Source of the DNA: Erysipelotrichaceae bacterium
GTDB lineage: Bacteria; Bacillota_I; Bacilli_A; RFN20; CAG-826
Assembly (NCBI GenBank): GCA_031271635.1
Contig: JAISVG010000022.1
Location: 1-25,102, forward strand
Reading direction: 5' to 3'
Length of the DNA stretch: 25,102 nt
Shown here: positions 25,041-25,102 of the stretch, one piece after another
Numbering within the stretch: position 1 is the first letter of the stretch
Layout of the letters: each line of letters opens with the position of its first letter
The notes under the pieces: model-generated
Database searches by the model: none
The model's input: the letters and a program-made list of their open reading frames with translations, nothing else
What the model was told of the DNA's origin: nothing
Program-made: the position numbers and the translations under genes

Positions 25041-25102
25041 TATTGATCATACTCCTCAAGATATTCTTTACTTAAAAGCAATCGCGGCACTAGAAGAAGA
25101 TT
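25040..25102 (-). CDS. C-terminal end of an upstream gene (partial)
   Basis: The last 20 codons of a minus-strand frame enter from the right edge and end in TAA at 25040, sharing one base with the ATG of the glycosyltransferase. The visible tail is NLLLVPRLLLSKEYLEEYDQ. The overlap and the GAGGAG placed within it argue for a real co-transcribed gene. In Acholeplasma-like and streptococcal genomes a monoglucosyl-DAG synthase is often the partner of this glycosyltransferase, but the fragment is too short to identify. Confidence 0.5.
   Translation of the reverse strand, partial: NLLLVPRLLLSKEYLEEYDQ

Overview
The window looks like a chromosomal segment from a low-GC, probably wall-less bacterium of the Mollicutes/Tenericutes type (Acholeplasma- or Izemoplasma-like) or a close Bacillota relative. 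Supporting signs are AT-rich intergenic DNA, strong AAGGAG-type ribosome sites, many lipobox lipoproteins with no LPXTG anchors, and a glycosyltransferase that resembles the diglucosyl-diacylglycerol synthases of Acholeplasma and pneumococcus. UGA is used as a stop (tldD, the glycosyltransferase) and Trp codons are TGG, so this is the standard bacterial code and not the Mycoplasma code. The lineage is an inference.

Layout. All genes but one are on the minus strand. Read in the direction of transcription: (1) 25102-24027, the end of an unidentified gene followed by a GT4 glycolipid synthase; (2) 23931-21227, tldD-tldE; (3) 20648-21199, the only plus-strand gene, a small lipoprotein divergent from the next operon; (4) 20507-5384, a roughly 15 kb alpha-glucan operon: malE, malF (very long), malG, GH13 amylase lipoprotein, secreted type I pullulanase, a 40-aa membrane protein, two non-enzymatic carbohydrate-binding lipoproteins, and a 1016-aa GH13 amylase lipoprotein, closed by a hairpin terminator; (5) 5253-5178, tRNA-Lys(CTT) with promoter and a bidirectional terminator; (6) 5068-4802, a TfoX C-terminal-domain protein; (7) 4593-1, two paralogous surface lipoproteins with a pectate-lyase-type beta-helix, the second running off the window and carrying an F5/8C (CBM32-like) domain.

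How the parts fit. Enzymes and binding proteins tethered to the membrane, plus a secreted debranching enzyme, would bind and cut starch, glycogen or pullulan. MalE then captures the maltodextrins and MalFG imports them. No MalK-type ATPase and no regulator are encoded here, so both must lie elsewhere. The layout is a Gram-positive/mollicute counterpart of a Sus-like system. Its least familiar parts are a C-terminal module with a conserved Cys pair shared by three lipoproteins, a Cys-x4 periodic stalk, a 40-aa membrane protein, and a MalF with about 320 extra cytoplasmic residues between an N-terminal membrane domain and the permease core.
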